Below, piece by piece: positions 52,244 through 60,935 of a stretch of 64,000 bases of DNA. The DNA is from Paenibacillus sp. PCH8 (lineage in GTDB: Bacteria > Bacillota > Bacilli > Paenibacillales > Paenibacillaceae): contig NZ_PKQK01000001.1 of assembly GCF_002968835.1 (NCBI RefSeq), forward strand, positions 682,001-746,000. Direction: 5' to 3'. The position numbers were made by a program, and so were the translations under genes. The notes beneath the pieces are model-generated. The model did not search any database and was not told the DNA's origin. It was given only the letters and a program-made list of their open reading frames with translations. Position 1 is the stretch's first letter, and every line of letters starts with the position of its first letter.

Positions 52244-54121
52244 TTATCTGCCCGCATACCGAATATTGGGCACTGGCGGTGCGTTCATGCCTTCTCCCAG
52301 ATAGAAACCGGTATGCGGCGGTTGGTTGTAGGCTACATTTTGCCAAGCGATACCCAGACGATACACCGGATCATGCATCAGCGTGTAGATACGTTTGTCT
52401 GTAACCGCTGTTGTGGTATAGATCCGTAGCGCTGAACTGTCATTCGTACGCCATACAACTTCCTCTCTCCAGTCTCCGAACAGATCAGCCTGTAGATTCG
52501 GCGTAGACTTCGTTCCGTTATTGGAAGATACACCCGAAGCGGTGAGCAGATTCACGGTTCTGCTGTTGGCATAATCCCACTTGTCGATTCGGTTGCTGTC
52601 CAGCAGTTCACGAAGCAGATCACCATCCCACCAAATGCCAAAATTCGTAGAGGAAGGCAGGGTTGTCCCGAGTTTCTGTCCTTTGGCTGAATACAGACTA
52701 CCGTCTGCCCATACTTCAGCTCCTCTGTGTCTCGGATCAATATCTGCGGCCATGCCGCGGCCAATATCCTTCGTTGTTTTCACACCCCAGATTAACTGTC
52801 CTGTACGGGCATCACGGAACTCCACCCCGGCATTGGATGGTGTCTCATGAACCTGGAATACTTCAAGTCCGGCACGGTCAGGGTCCAGATCACTCAGATG
52901 CATTGCATCCCCATGGTTCAGCCTCGTGGTGTACAATCCTCTTCCATTGTCATCCACCGCCATGGCGCCATAGATGATCTCGTCTTTACCATCACCATCC
53001 ACGTCAGCTACACTCAGATTATGATTACCTTGACCCGCATAACCGGAGTTGCCCGACGTATTGGAATCAAATGTCCATTGCTTGGTCAGCTGTCCATTCC
53101 GCCAGTTATAGGCTACGAGCACGCTCCGCGTATAATACCCACGTGCCATAACCAGGCTCGGTCGCTCCCCATCCAGATACGCAATGGCTGCGAGAAAACG
53201 ATCCACCCGGTTGCCATAGTTGTCTCCCCAATCCGAGACATTGCCACGCGCCGGTTCATAATTCACGGTGGAGAGTGCCTTGCCCGTCTGCCCATTGAAG
53301 ACCGTCAGGAATTCGGGGCCGGATAATACATAACCGCTGGAATTACGGTAGTCTTTGCTCGCATCACCAATAGCTACGCCAGTGCCATCTTTGGTGCCGT
53401 CAGCCGTTTTCATGGCGACTTCAGCTTTGCCGTCACCGTCCAGATCGTATACCATGAACTGAGTGTAATGAGCACCTGCGCGAATATTTTTGCCCAAACT
53501 AATCCGCCAGAGGCGCGTTCCATTCAATTTGTAGGCATCAATAAACACTTCTCCGGTATAACCGCTCTGGGAGTTATCCTTGGCGTTAGAGGGGTCCCAC
53601 TTCACGATCAGTTCATACTGACCATCGCCATCCAGATCCCCTGCACTCGCATCATTGGCGCTGTAAGTATAAGCCACCCCATCGGGCGTTGTCCCACCAG
53701 CAGGTACATGGAGTGGTACGGAGAGATAATTGTTGCCCCACACACTTGCCGCTGCTGAGACAGCCTGCTCCGTTCCACTGACTACAGCGCGAACCGTGTA
53801 TTTGGAACTGCTTGTCCCGCTTGCATCCTGAAGATTGGTGCTGTTCGTTATGGGCGATGCGTTCACCTTGGTTCCATCCCGATAGACGTTAAACGATACA
53901 TTCGAACCTTCCGTACCCAAGAGTCGCCAACTGACAAACACACCTGTCCCGATCTTTACAGCCACCACACCGCGATCCAGAAATTCCATCTGCCTTGCAC
54001 CCGCTGCATGCGTTACCGACGTGTTGTCCAATCCAAGCGAAGTGATCAGTAACGCGGAACTCAACAAGGATACCCCGGCTGTACGTAATATACGCTTCCA
54101 CAGTGATGATCGATTTCCCAT
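52244..54121 (-). CDS. rhamnogalacturonan lyase, family PL11
   Basis: A secreted 625-residue lyase that cleaves the pectin backbone rhamnogalacturonan I by beta-elimination. Signal peptide from ATG 54121 (GGGGAGG site) ends near VTHAAGARQ. Features: VAVKIGTGVFVSWRLLG at the start of the fibronectin-like region; calcium-binding repeats of type DLDGDGKAEVAM and DVDGDGKDEIIYG of the eight-bladed propeller; WWDGDLLRELLD; and FGDWREEVVWR near the end. It is similar in layout to YesW/YesX. A CcpA-like site lies upstream. Confidence 0.9.
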   Translation of the reverse strand: MGNRSSLWKRILRTAGVSLLSSALLITSLGLDNTSVTHAAGARQMEFLDRGVVAVKIGTGVFVSWRLLGTEGSNVSFNVYRDGTKVNASPITNSTNLQDASGTSSSKYTVRAVVSGTEQAVSAAASVWGNNYLSVPLHVPAGGTTPDGVAYTYSANDASAGDLDGDGQYELIVKWDPSNAKDNSQSGYTGEVFIDAYKLNGTRLWRISLGKNIRAGAHYTQFMVYDLDGDGKAEVAMKTADGTKDGTGVAIGDASKDYRNSSGYVLSGPEFLTVFNGQTGKALSTVNYEPARGNVSDWGDNYGNRVDRFLAAIAYLDGERPSLVMARGYYTRSVLVAYNWRNGQLTKQWTFDSNTSGNSGYAGQGNHNLSVADVDGDGKDEIIYGAMAVDDNGRGLYTTRLNHGDAMHLSDLDPDRAGLEVFQVHETPSNAGVEFRDARTGQLIWGVKTTKDIGRGMAADIDPRHRGAEVWADGSLYSAKGQKLGTTLPSSTNFGIWWDGDLLRELLDSNRIDKWDYANSRTVNLLTASGVSSNNGTKSTPNLQADLFGDWREEVVWRTNDSSALRIYTTTAVTDKRIYTLMHDPVYRLGIAWQNVAYNQPPHTGFYLGEGMNAPPVPNIRYAGR

Positions 54122-54180
54122 AAACAATTGCCTCCCCAATTGTATTGGTAAGCCCGATGCCCTTCTAGCGCCATCTTTAA

Positions 54181-54194
54181 TGTAAACGCTTTAA
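54181..54194. promoter_or_regulatory. CcpA (cre)-like site
   Basis: TGTAAACGCTTTAA matches the cre consensus at all but one or two positions. It lies 60 bp upstream of the PL11 lyase gene, so catabolite repression is plausible. Confidence 0.5.
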
Positions 54195-54264
54195 TATATT
54201 CATTTTAAATTAAACATTTAATTCCATCTATAGGTCTAATTTAGTAATTAAATGGTGAGTACAT

Positions 54265-54307
54265 AAAAAAGCTGCAAAACCATGTGTTTCTCCATGATTT
54301 CACAGCT
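54265..54307 (-). terminator. terminator of lactonase gene
   Basis: On the minus strand a stem (AAGCTGTGAAATCATGG with its pairing half CATGGTTTTGCAGCTT, two mismatches) is followed by six Ts. It is 58 bp after the stop of the lactonase gene. Confidence 0.8.
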
Positions 54308-54364
54308 TGCGGGCCACTTTTTAGATGTACTATCCCAGTTACTTGATCGTATTTCATATTGCAT

Positions 54365-55420
54365 TTATACCACAGGCGCAATACATACCGGACGAGGTAA
54401 TTCCAGCTTGAATCCATTATGCGTCAGTCGTCCGTCTTCTTCACTGATATGGAAACCTACAAGGTTGTTGCTGTCCTGGTTCGCTACCACCAGAATGCCC
54501 CCCTTCAACAAGTTGAAGTTACGCGGTGTCTGACCAATGGTCGATGTCCACTCCACGGCCTCCAGTTCTCCACTCTCCTGATCAATATGATAGAGAACGA
54601 TACTGTCATCTCCCCGGTTGGATGCATACAGGAAACGTCCGCATGGAGATACCCGGATATCCGCCGCTGTCCCGTCCCCTTTGTGCCCTTGTGGAAGTGT
54701 AGAGATATGCTGCAATGTAGTGAACTCACCTCTGCGCTCATCATACATGAATGCCGTAACCGTGTTGTTCAATTCATTGATGACATACGCCCACTTCGAG
54801 TTGGGATGGAAAACAAGATGTCTTGGGCCAGCCCCTGGCGGTTGATTCGTCTCCCGATGTGTAACCAGACGTCCCTCTTCCAATCGATATACGATAATCT
54901 GGTCCAGGCCAAGATCACATACGACCGCATACTGTCCAGACGGATCTGGCTGGATGGAGTGTGCATGAGGTCCTTCCTGACGTTCAGCATTCATTCCACT
55001 TCCGGTGTGCTCAACCCATGCACTCATTTCACCTAAAGTACCCTGATCCCCTACCGGGAATACGTTCACGCTACCGCTGCCATAGTTCGATGTGAACACC
55101 CATTGTCCGTCCTTGGACACGGACACATAACAGGGTGAATCACCTCGGGTCTGCTTGCGATCCATCAGGTGCAACTCACTCGTTGCCGCATCTATGCGAT
55201 ACACCAGCACCTCTCCCTTGTCTGTTTCACTTGCCACATACAGACCATTTGCGTCTGGGCTCAGAGCAAGATAAGAAGGATTGTTCACACCGTGCATACC
55301 ATGGACGACCCGCATCTCACCTGTATCCGTATTCAAAGCACATCGAAATATGCCTGGCTGATCCATTAAAGCATATGTGCCTGTATAGAAAAATGTTTCC
55401 TGCGTTGTGATCGGTTCCAT
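54365..55420 (-). CDS. lactonase family (6-phosphogluconolactonase-like) beta-propeller
   Basis: A cytoplasmic 351-residue seven-bladed propeller of the YkgB/Pgl-type lactonase family. It has GPHAHSIQPDPSG, PGAGPRHLVFHPN with conserved His and Arg, and GQTPRNFNLLKGG in the last blades. The family hydrolyses 6-phosphogluconolactone or other sugar lactones. The gene is divergent from the AraC regulator gene, which may control it together with the pectin lyase. Confidence 0.85.
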   Translation of the reverse strand: MEPITTQETFFYTGTYALMDQPGIFRCALNTDTGEMRVVHGMHGVNNPSYLALSPDANGLYVASETDKGEVLVYRIDAATSELHLMDRKQTRGDSPCYVSVSKDGQWVFTSNYGSGSVNVFPVGDQGTLGEMSAWVEHTGSGMNAERQEGPHAHSIQPDPSGQYAVVCDLGLDQIIVYRLEEGRLVTHRETNQPPGAGPRHLVFHPNSKWAYVINELNNTVTAFMYDERRGEFTTLQHISTLPQGHKGDGTAADIRVSPCGRFLYASNRGDDSIVLYHIDQESGELEAVEWTSTIGQTPRNFNLLKGGILVVANQDSNNLVGFHISEEDGRLTHNGFKLELPRPVCIAPVV

Positions 55421-55556
55421 ATCTAAATCTCTCCCTTATCCTAGAATTTCATAGTCTCTTTCTTCCCACTGTTTTCTTCCCACTGTTATGTACTTACCCA
55501 ATTCACGGGCAACTGCTTCATTTCCTGTACCATGGATTTCCATATCGCTTCATTCC

Positions 55557-55568
55557 GAGAGCGCTCTC
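55557..55568. promoter_or_regulatory. 12-bp palindrome between divergent genes
   Basis: GAGAGCGCTCTC is a perfect palindrome in the 158-bp region between the lactonase and AraC-type genes. It is a candidate operator; the protein that binds it is unknown. Confidence 0.4.
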
Positions 55569-55578
55569 ATATCGGTCA

Positions 55579-56526
55579 TTGACTCCCTTATCCTCACTCA
55601 CCATAATACAAAGTATGAGACCTAACAACAGACCACCTCTACAGCGTAAATCGGACGGATTTCGTATGCAAAAACTCATTGTGCTCCCAGATCCGCTACT
55701 GCAAGAAACCGCAGCTTATCCTGTCACGTCCGGGTTATACGTTACCGATATCGGTTACTTTCACGAGGCCGAACATCATTATCGTGATCGTCCCAATGGT
55801 TGTGAATCACATATTCTGATGTACTGTGCCCAAGGCACAGGCTGGTATACAGTGGATGACAGCAAGACATATGATGTTCGCCCAGGCAATCTCGTCATAT
55901 TACCCGCACATCAACCTCATGTCTATGGAGCCCATGCAGCGGAACCCTGGAGCATCTACTGGATTCATCTACGCGGGGAACACGCTTTATCCTACATTGA
56001 ACCCCTATTAGCCCATCATATTACGACCATGCCTCCGGCCAAGGCTCAAAAGTGGCTTGAGCTTTTTCATGAGTGTTACGGCGCACTGGAGACCGGTTAT
56101 TCCTTGCAGACGATGACATATCCCTCCCAGATTATCGGTTATATGCTGGGTATGCTTGCTTATGGACCTGAGACAACAGGAACAGATCGTGGGATCGTGA
56201 GCAGCAAACGTGCGGCGGAACAATCCGTGCAATATATGCTGGAACATCTGGAGAACGGGATTACCCTCAAGGAACTCGCGGCACATGCCCGGCTGTCTGT
56301 CCCCCATTACGCCCAGTTGTTCAAACAAGCTACCGGACATTCGCCCATTGATTATTTCCTACGACTCAAGATCCAGCATTCCTGTCGTTATCTGGATTTT
56401 ACCAACTGGACCGTGAAACAGATCAGTTCCGAGCTTGGATTCAAGGACCCGTACTATTTCTCTCGCCTGTTCAGCAAAATGATGGGACGTTCGCCCACGG
56501 ATTACCGGAACACATCAAAAGGGTAG
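55579..56526 (+). CDS. AraC family transcription regulator
   Basis: Up to 315 residues: an N-terminal cupin sugar-binding domain (RPGNLVILPAHQPHVYG) and a C-terminal double HTH of AraC type (ITLKELAAHARLSVPHYAQLFKQ, then PIDYFLRLKIQHSCRYL and ISSELGFKDPYYFSRLFSKMMG). No strong ribosome site singles out the start: ATG 55666 gives a protein of 286 residues that begins just before the cupin and may be better than 55579. It probably controls the divergent lactonase gene and plant-polysaccharide genes nearby. Confidence 0.87.
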   Translation: MTPLSSLTIIQSMRPNNRPPLQRKSDGFRMQKLIVLPDPLLQETAAYPVTSGLYVTDIGYFHEAEHHYRDRPNGCESHILMYCAQGTGWYTVDDSKTYDVRPGNLVILPAHQPHVYGAHAAEPWSIYWIHLRGEHALSYIEPLLAHHITTMPPAKAQKWLELFHECYGALETGYSLQTMTYPSQIIGYMLGMLAYGPETTGTDRGIVSSKRAAEQSVQYMLEHLENGITLKELAAHARLSVPHYAQLFKQATGHSPIDYFLRLKIQHSCRYLDFTNWTVKQISSELGFKDPYYFSRLFSKMMGRSPTDYRNTSKG

Positions 56527-56641
56527 AACATTTCTAAACCATTGGAAAATTCCAGCAACCTTTTGAAGAGAAGGGTCGTCTATAGGGGCAAATAACTTTT
56601 ATATAAAGGGATTATCCTTGGAAAAGTGAGGCGACATTGAC

Positions 56642-57325
56642 ATGAAGAAAAACATTCTGGCGACATTCACCGCGGGAGCACTGCTCACGCTCTCTCTAAG
56701 TGCAGGACCGATCCATGCGGATCAAGCCCAATTCACAGACATTCAAGGTATCGCAGGCGCGGACAAAATCGAATCTCTCCATCAGGACGGATTCATCAAA
56801 GGCGTGAGTGACAGCATGTTCAAACCTGAACTGGAGCTGAACACCGCTCAGGGCATCCAACTCATTGCAGACGGACTGGATCTGAATCTGGATACGATAC
56901 GTTTTATCAAAATGCCAGTGCCAAGTGACTACTTCTCTGCTGTAAAAGATGGCGTATGGTACAGCGATGCCTTTATCCGTGCCCAATATAACGGTATTAA
57001 GATGCCACAGGATATTGATCCGTCCAAACCGCTTACGCGTGAGCAATACACCCTGTTCCTGATGCAAGGCATTGAGGCCAAAGGCGGTCTGCCCATGATC
57101 AAAATCAAACCTGTGGACATTGCAGATGAACAGGAGCTTACGGCTGAGTATCAAGGTGCTGTCCAGCGCTCCCTGGTTCTCAAAATCAATGAACTGGATG
57201 CTGAAGGCAACTTTAATCCCAAACAATCGATTACCCGTGCTGAAGCAGCCATTATGATGTATAACGCAATCGAGTATATGGACTCGTTCCATGCACCGCA
57301 AATCCCGGAAACCCCTGAGAAGTAA
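56642..57325 (+). CDS. S-layer homology (SLH) domain protein
   Basis: A 227-residue secreted protein: a signal peptide (to about GPIHADQAQ) and three SLH-like repeats (FTDIQGIAGADKIESLHQDG; VWYSDAFIRAQYNGI; YQGAVQRSLVLKINELD with TRAEAAIMM). SLH repeats bind pyruvylated cell-wall polymer. There is no extra catalytic domain, so it is a small surface protein of unknown role. It has its own terminator. Confidence 0.85.
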   Translation: MKKNILATFTAGALLTLSLSAGPIHADQAQFTDIQGIAGADKIESLHQDGFIKGVSDSMFKPELELNTAQGIQLIADGLDLNLDTIRFIKMPVPSDYFSAVKDGVWYSDAFIRAQYNGIKMPQDIDPSKPLTREQYTLFLMQGIEAKGGLPMIKIKPVDIADEQELTAEYQGAVQRSLVLKINELDAEGNFNPKQSITRAEAAIMMYNAIEYMDSFHAPQIPETPEK

Positions 57326-57398
57326 TTTGATTTACAGAGAAGCTGCACTGGCGGCTTTGTCTTCCTCAAGCAAATCTTCCTATGAAAACAAACAGCGC

Positions 57399-57439
57399 AA
57401 ACAGCCGTACCTTCCTTTAGCAGGAAAGTACGGCTGTTT
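57399..57439. terminator. bidirectional terminator
   Basis: A 16-bp stem with one bulge (AACAGCCGTAC with GTACGGCTGTT) lies between the convergent SLH and nitroreductase genes. Confidence 0.85.
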
Positions 57440-57500
57440 GGGCTGAACTTTAGAATATATTATCAGTTATATCACACTGATCGAAGTGTCCGCTTTGGGC

Positions 57501-58127
57501 TTAGAAAGAACCTTTGACCACAACATCGGACAACGAGAAGCGTCCTGACGGGTGAGCTGGCTGTGCCGCTTTACCTACCGTGATCAACATGGATGGCAAG
57601 AAACGTGCAGGGATATTGAATGTTTCGATCAGTTGTTGCGGGTTGTATCCACCGATTGGGCAAGTATCATACCCCAGGGAGCGTGCAGCAAGCATGATAT
57701 TTTGCGCAGCAAAGGATGCATTGCGAATCGCCTCATCGCGAGCAATTTGCGGGCTTTGGTAAGCACGATTAATCTGCCCCACCAATGCGTCACGAATTTC
57801 AGCAGTCAGTGCGCCGGCTTCCACAGCCTGGTCATAGATCACGGTGTTACGGTTTGCTTCCAGATCTCCAAGAACAGCAATCGTAAGGGAGCTTTCTACA
57901 ATTTGACTTTGACCGTAAGCAATGGGCAGTAATTTAGCTTTGTCTGCTTCGGATTCAATCACGAGGAATCTCCAGTGTTGCAGGTTCCATGAAGATGGTG
58001 CTTCCGTAGCTGCTGTCAAGATTGCGTTCAGATCAGCTTCAGGCAATACAAAACCCTTTTCGTACTTTTTAACAGCATGGCGTTTGCTAATGACGCGAAG
58101 TGTTTCATTTTTTTCAGTGCCTGACAT
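57501..58127 (-). CDS. nitroreductase family flavoprotein
   Basis: A 208-residue FMN-dependent oxidoreductase. Pattern: SKRHAVKKYEKG at the N-terminus, EAPSSWNLQHWRFLVI (FMN-binding), AAQNIMLAARSLGYDTCPIGGYNP in the middle and TVGKAAQPAHPSGR near the end. ATG 58127 with GGGAG eight bases upstream is preferred over the GTG nine bases earlier. The Rrf2 regulator gene upstream may control it. Confidence 0.88.
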   Translation of the reverse strand: MSGTEKNETLRVISKRHAVKKYEKGFVLPEADLNAILTAATEAPSSWNLQHWRFLVIESEADKAKLLPIAYGQSQIVESSLTIAVLGDLEANRNTVIYDQAVEAGALTAEIRDALVGQINRAYQSPQIARDEAIRNASFAAQNIMLAARSLGYDTCPIGGYNPQQLIETFNIPARFLPSMLITVGKAAQPAHPSGRFSLSDVVVKGSF

Positions 58128-58166
58128 GTGTTCCACTCCCTAATTTCTGTTTTGGGTATTCTACTT

Positions 58167-58384
58167 TTACGTTCGCAAGGCGATCTTGAAGTTAACTTCC
58201 CCAAGGTCTTGCCTTCCGAAAATAACATCAGCGCAGACGATCTCCCCATCTGTGTTCACGTTATGCCCGGAATCGCCTGAAACCATCCCTGGATCTTCAC
58301 CGGAGCATACGCCCATGCCATAACCAGTCCATCATGAACCTGTCCACCATGCCTGACATAACCAAGGTCAATCATGGGACCCAT
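58167..58384 (-). pseudogene. small broken ORF upstream of nitroreductase
   Basis: From ATG 58384 a frame reads MGPMIDLGYVRHGGQVHDGL and continues to QAIPG, where it stops; adding one G at 58266-58268 joins it to a second frame reading HNVNTDGEIVCADVIFG to a stop at 58167. The joined 73-residue product is not recognised. It may be a fragment of a larger gene, or a small gene with a sequencing error. Confidence 0.35.
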
Positions 58385-58397
58385 TGCGTAAAATCCG

Positions 58398-58862
58398 TCA
58401 GGACTTCTCCTTAGCAGGCAATCCATTAAGCGACAGAGGATGTACCTCCCCATGACCTATACGCTGCTTCACATCCTGGATGGATATTTGATCGAAATAA
58501 ACACTCAGCGCCTCTTCGCCTCCGTCGTAGATACTCCCCATCACATCCTGCATATTGGAAGATACAACACACGATGATCCGGATTCCCCTGAACACCAGT
58601 TCGGACCCAGTGAACCACCAGCTACGAGTCTGTACAGTTCTCCAAGCTTGATCTCTTCACTTGGACGGCTAAGCAAGTATCCACCATGAGCACCTTCCTT
58701 GGTCGTCAGGTAGCCATGTTTGCGCAGAACACTAAGTACCTTGCGGACTCTGGCCGGGTGCGTACCCACACTTTGGGACAAGTCTTCACTATTGGCCATA
58801 CACTCATCTCTCATCGACAAAAAAACAAGACAATGCACCGCTATGGTAAATTCGCTGTTCAT
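58398..58862 (-). CDS. Rrf2 family transcription regulator
   Basis: A 154-residue regulator with the Rrf2 winged helix: FTIAVHCLVFLS, ARVRKVLSVLRKHGYLTTKEGAHGG (split as VRKVLSVLRKHGYL and GAHGGYLLSRP) and a Cys-containing segment (NWCSGESGSSCVV) that might bind a metal or Fe-S cluster or sense redox; it has two Cys rather than the three of IscR. It likely regulates the nitroreductase downstream. Confidence 0.85.
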   Translation of the reverse strand: MNSEFTIAVHCLVFLSMRDECMANSEDLSQSVGTHPARVRKVLSVLRKHGYLTTKEGAHGGYLLSRPSEEIKLGELYRLVAGGSLGPNWCSGESGSSCVVSSNMQDVMGSIYDGGEEALSVYFDQISIQDVKQRIGHGEVHPLSLNGLPAKEKS

Positions 58863-59078
58863 AACTTACTCCCTTCCCGGCATACAACACCGATGAACTT
58901 CAACCCAAGGTAAGTATAACTGTCATTATATGAATAACAGTTATGTTTGTCAACTTTCACCCAAGCTGGAGACCAAACGTGATTTTTTCCTGTTATACCA
59001 ATACATACAGCCCCCAACGGGAATCAAGCCAAGATATACATCCCATCTGTATTTCAATCCAAAAAGAACAAAAAAGTG

Positions 59079-59101
59079 AGCCTTTCGCGTAGCGAAGGGC
59101 T
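59079..59101 (-). terminator. hairpin with T-run on minus strand
   Basis: On the minus strand a stem (AGCCCTTCG with CGAAAGGCT) is followed by a run of Ts. No gene on that strand ends here, so it may end antisense or leader transcription. The rest of 58863-59230 shows no gene. Confidence 0.5.
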
Positions 59102-59232
59102 CCAATAAGATAGACATATGAAAGGGCTTACGTGATTATTATAATCGGTAATCTTCATTTTGAAAACGCTTTTTTTGTAAAGTGTATCATTATTTAAAAT
59201 TATTTTTTTTCGAGCTGGATTATAACTCGCTA

Positions 59233-59277
59233 TTGCCAAAACTAATGTAGTTAGTTATTATACTAATATCATTAGTT
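59233..59277 (+). promoter_or_regulatory. promoter overlapped by a palindromic operator
   Basis: TTGCCA (59233-59238) and TATTAT (59256-59261) are 17 bp apart. An inverted repeat, AACTAATG (59240-59247) with CATTAGTT (59270-59277), with inner TTAGT and ACTAA, covers the spacer and the -10. This fits repression by the TetR protein encoded second in the operon. Confidence 0.65.
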
Positions 59278-59293
59278 TATAGGAGGATTTATC

Positions 59294-60025
59294 ATGCGAA
59301 TTACACGAGAATTCGATGTTGTTCAAGTCACGTTCCTTCCGAGACTCTTCCCTGTGAACGTATACCTTGTTGAAGAGGAAGAAGGCTTCACCCTGATTGA
59401 TGCTGGAATGCCATTCAGTCTCAAAGGAATTCTGGCCACTGCTCAATCCCTTGGCAAACCGATCACCAAAATTATTCTGACTCATGCTCATAGCGATCAT
59501 ATTGGTGCACTGGATCGTCTCAAAGAGGCGCTGCCCCAAGCGGAGTTCTTCATCTCCAGACGGGATTCCCGGCTATTGGCGGGAGATACCTCACTGCTTC
59601 CAGGTGAGCCACAGACCCCGGTACGCGGCGGCGTGCCCAAAACCCAAGCGGTGCGCACCCAGCCAGACCACTTGCTGGATGACGGTGATCAGATTGGTTC
59701 ACTGATCGCCATCGCCTCACCAGGCCATACGCCGGGGCATATGGCCTTCATGGATACGCGCAGCCGCGTGCTTATCGCTGGCGACGCGTACCAGCTGCAC
59801 GGCGGCCTTGCCGTATCCGGCCGCTTGCGCCCGCTCTTCCCGTTCCCCGCGCTAGCGACGTGGAACCGCGAAGCGGCTCTGGCCAGCGCGAAGCGCCTGG
59901 CGGAGCTGGAACCGTCCGTGCTGGCTGTAGGCCACGGACGGTTGCTGCGCCAGCCCGCGGCCGCCATGCGCGCGGCAGTCGCCGATGCACAGCAGCGGCT
60001 GGGCCTTGCCGGGGGGCAACTGTGA
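59294..60025 (+). CDS. metallo-beta-lactamase fold hydrolase
   Basis: A 243-residue MBL-fold protein. Zinc ligands: THAHSDHIGAL (HxHxDH), then SPGHTPGHMAF with the third His, a later Asp (LIAGDAYQ) and GHG near the end. It belongs to the glyoxalase-II-like group; the substrate is unknown. A strong AGGAGG precedes the ATG. Its stop overlaps the start of the TetR gene. Base composition rises sharply from about position 59600 on. Confidence 0.87.
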   Translation: MRITREFDVVQVTFLPRLFPVNVYLVEEEEGFTLIDAGMPFSLKGILATAQSLGKPITKIILTHAHSDHIGALDRLKEALPQAEFFISRRDSRLLAGDTSLLPGEPQTPVRGGVPKTQAVRTQPDHLLDDGDQIGSLIAIASPGHTPGHMAFMDTRSRVLIAGDAYQLHGGLAVSGRLRPLFPFPALATWNREAALASAKRLAELEPSVLAVGHGRLLRQPAAAMRAAVADAQQRLGLAGGQL

Positions 60026-60594
60026 GCCCCCGGCAAGGGCTGGATCGCGGCGCTCTGCTTAGCGCTGCGGTCCAGATCGCTGACAGCGACGGCTTCCAGG
60101 CGCTGACCCTGGCCGCTCTGGCCCAGCGGCTGGACGTGCGCTCGCCGTCGCTCTACAACCACATCAGCGGGCTTCCCGGGCTTCGCCAGGAACTCGCGCT
60201 GATGTCCGCACAACAGCTTAGCCGCGCATTAACCTCGGCGGCAGCTGGCGTCGCTGGCGACGATGCCATTCAGGCCGTCGCTGCGGCATATATAGGCTTC
60301 GTCCGTGAGCATCCCGGACTGTACGAAGCCTACTTTTATGCCCCCGATCGCTCAGAACCCGAGCTTGTCGTCGCCACTACGGATGCGCTGGATCTGCTGC
60401 TCCGTCTGTTCCAGCCCTATCCGTTAAGTGAAGCGGAAACGCTGCATGCCGTTCGCGGCTTACGTAGCCTGTGCCATGGCTTTGCCTCCATGGGTGCGCA
60501 AGGCGGCTTCGGTATGGATTTTGATCCAGACGAAAGTCTGCATCTGACCGTATCCGCATTCCTGCACGGACTTCGGCACCTTCAGGAAGAATAG
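60022..60594 (+). CDS. TetR family transcription regulator
   Basis: A 190-residue repressor. Start is GTG 60022, overlapping the MBL stop by 3 bp; an earlier frame is not needed. The HTH reads ALTLAALAQRLDVRSPSLYNHISG, split here as LAALAQRLDV and SPSLYNHI, and the C-terminal ligand domain has YIGFVREHPGLYEAYF, similar to the TetR_C WHG-type domain. It probably represses its own operon at 59240-59277. The first 200 bp are unusually GC-rich. Confidence 0.85.
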   Translation: MSPRQGLDRGALLSAAVQIADSDGFQALTLAALAQRLDVRSPSLYNHISGLPGLRQELALMSAQQLSRALTSAAAGVAGDDAIQAVAAAYIGFVREHPGLYEAYFYAPDRSEPELVVATTDALDLLLRLFQPYPLSEAETLHAVRGLRSLCHGFASMGAQGGFGMDFDPDESLHLTVSAFLHGLRHLQEE

Positions 60595-60615
60595 TAACAT
60601 CGTATGGCGTCATCG

Positions 60616-60647
60616 AAAAAGGACTGCAGAGCCTCGGCAGTCCTTTT
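60616..60647 (+). terminator. Rho-independent terminator
   Basis: A perfect stem (AAAGGACTGC with GCAGTCCTTT) lies 22 bp after the TetR gene. Confidence 0.85.
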
Positions 60648-60935
60648 CACATATAATTGTCACGACAGTCGGTCTCTTCTTCATCTTAACCGGGATATAC
60701 CGGGTTATGTTCGACTCGGAGAATCGATATCAATTCTGCTATAGATCGGATTACCGGTATTGAAGCACTTCCCGACACGAACTCGATACGATTCCTTCTG
60801 GTCACGTTACGATCCTTTACGATCGTTCCACACCTATGTCCCAGCCCACTGTGTGCCCCTTGCCGCTATTTAGCTCTCTACTATGTACATCGCCGTTCCG
60901 CTCTCTAGTGGGACGTTTCTGCTATGCCCTTTCTT

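Noticed and set aside
56696-57301. 201-codon minus-strand ORF opposite the SLH gene
   Set aside because: The plus strand encodes a signal peptide and three SLH repeats; the opposite frame has no recognisable feature or ribosome site.
59689-60213. Long minus-strand ORF opposite the MBL and TetR genes
   Set aside because: It is a shadow caused by the high GC of the third codon positions; the plus-strand frames contain clear MBL and TetR motifs.
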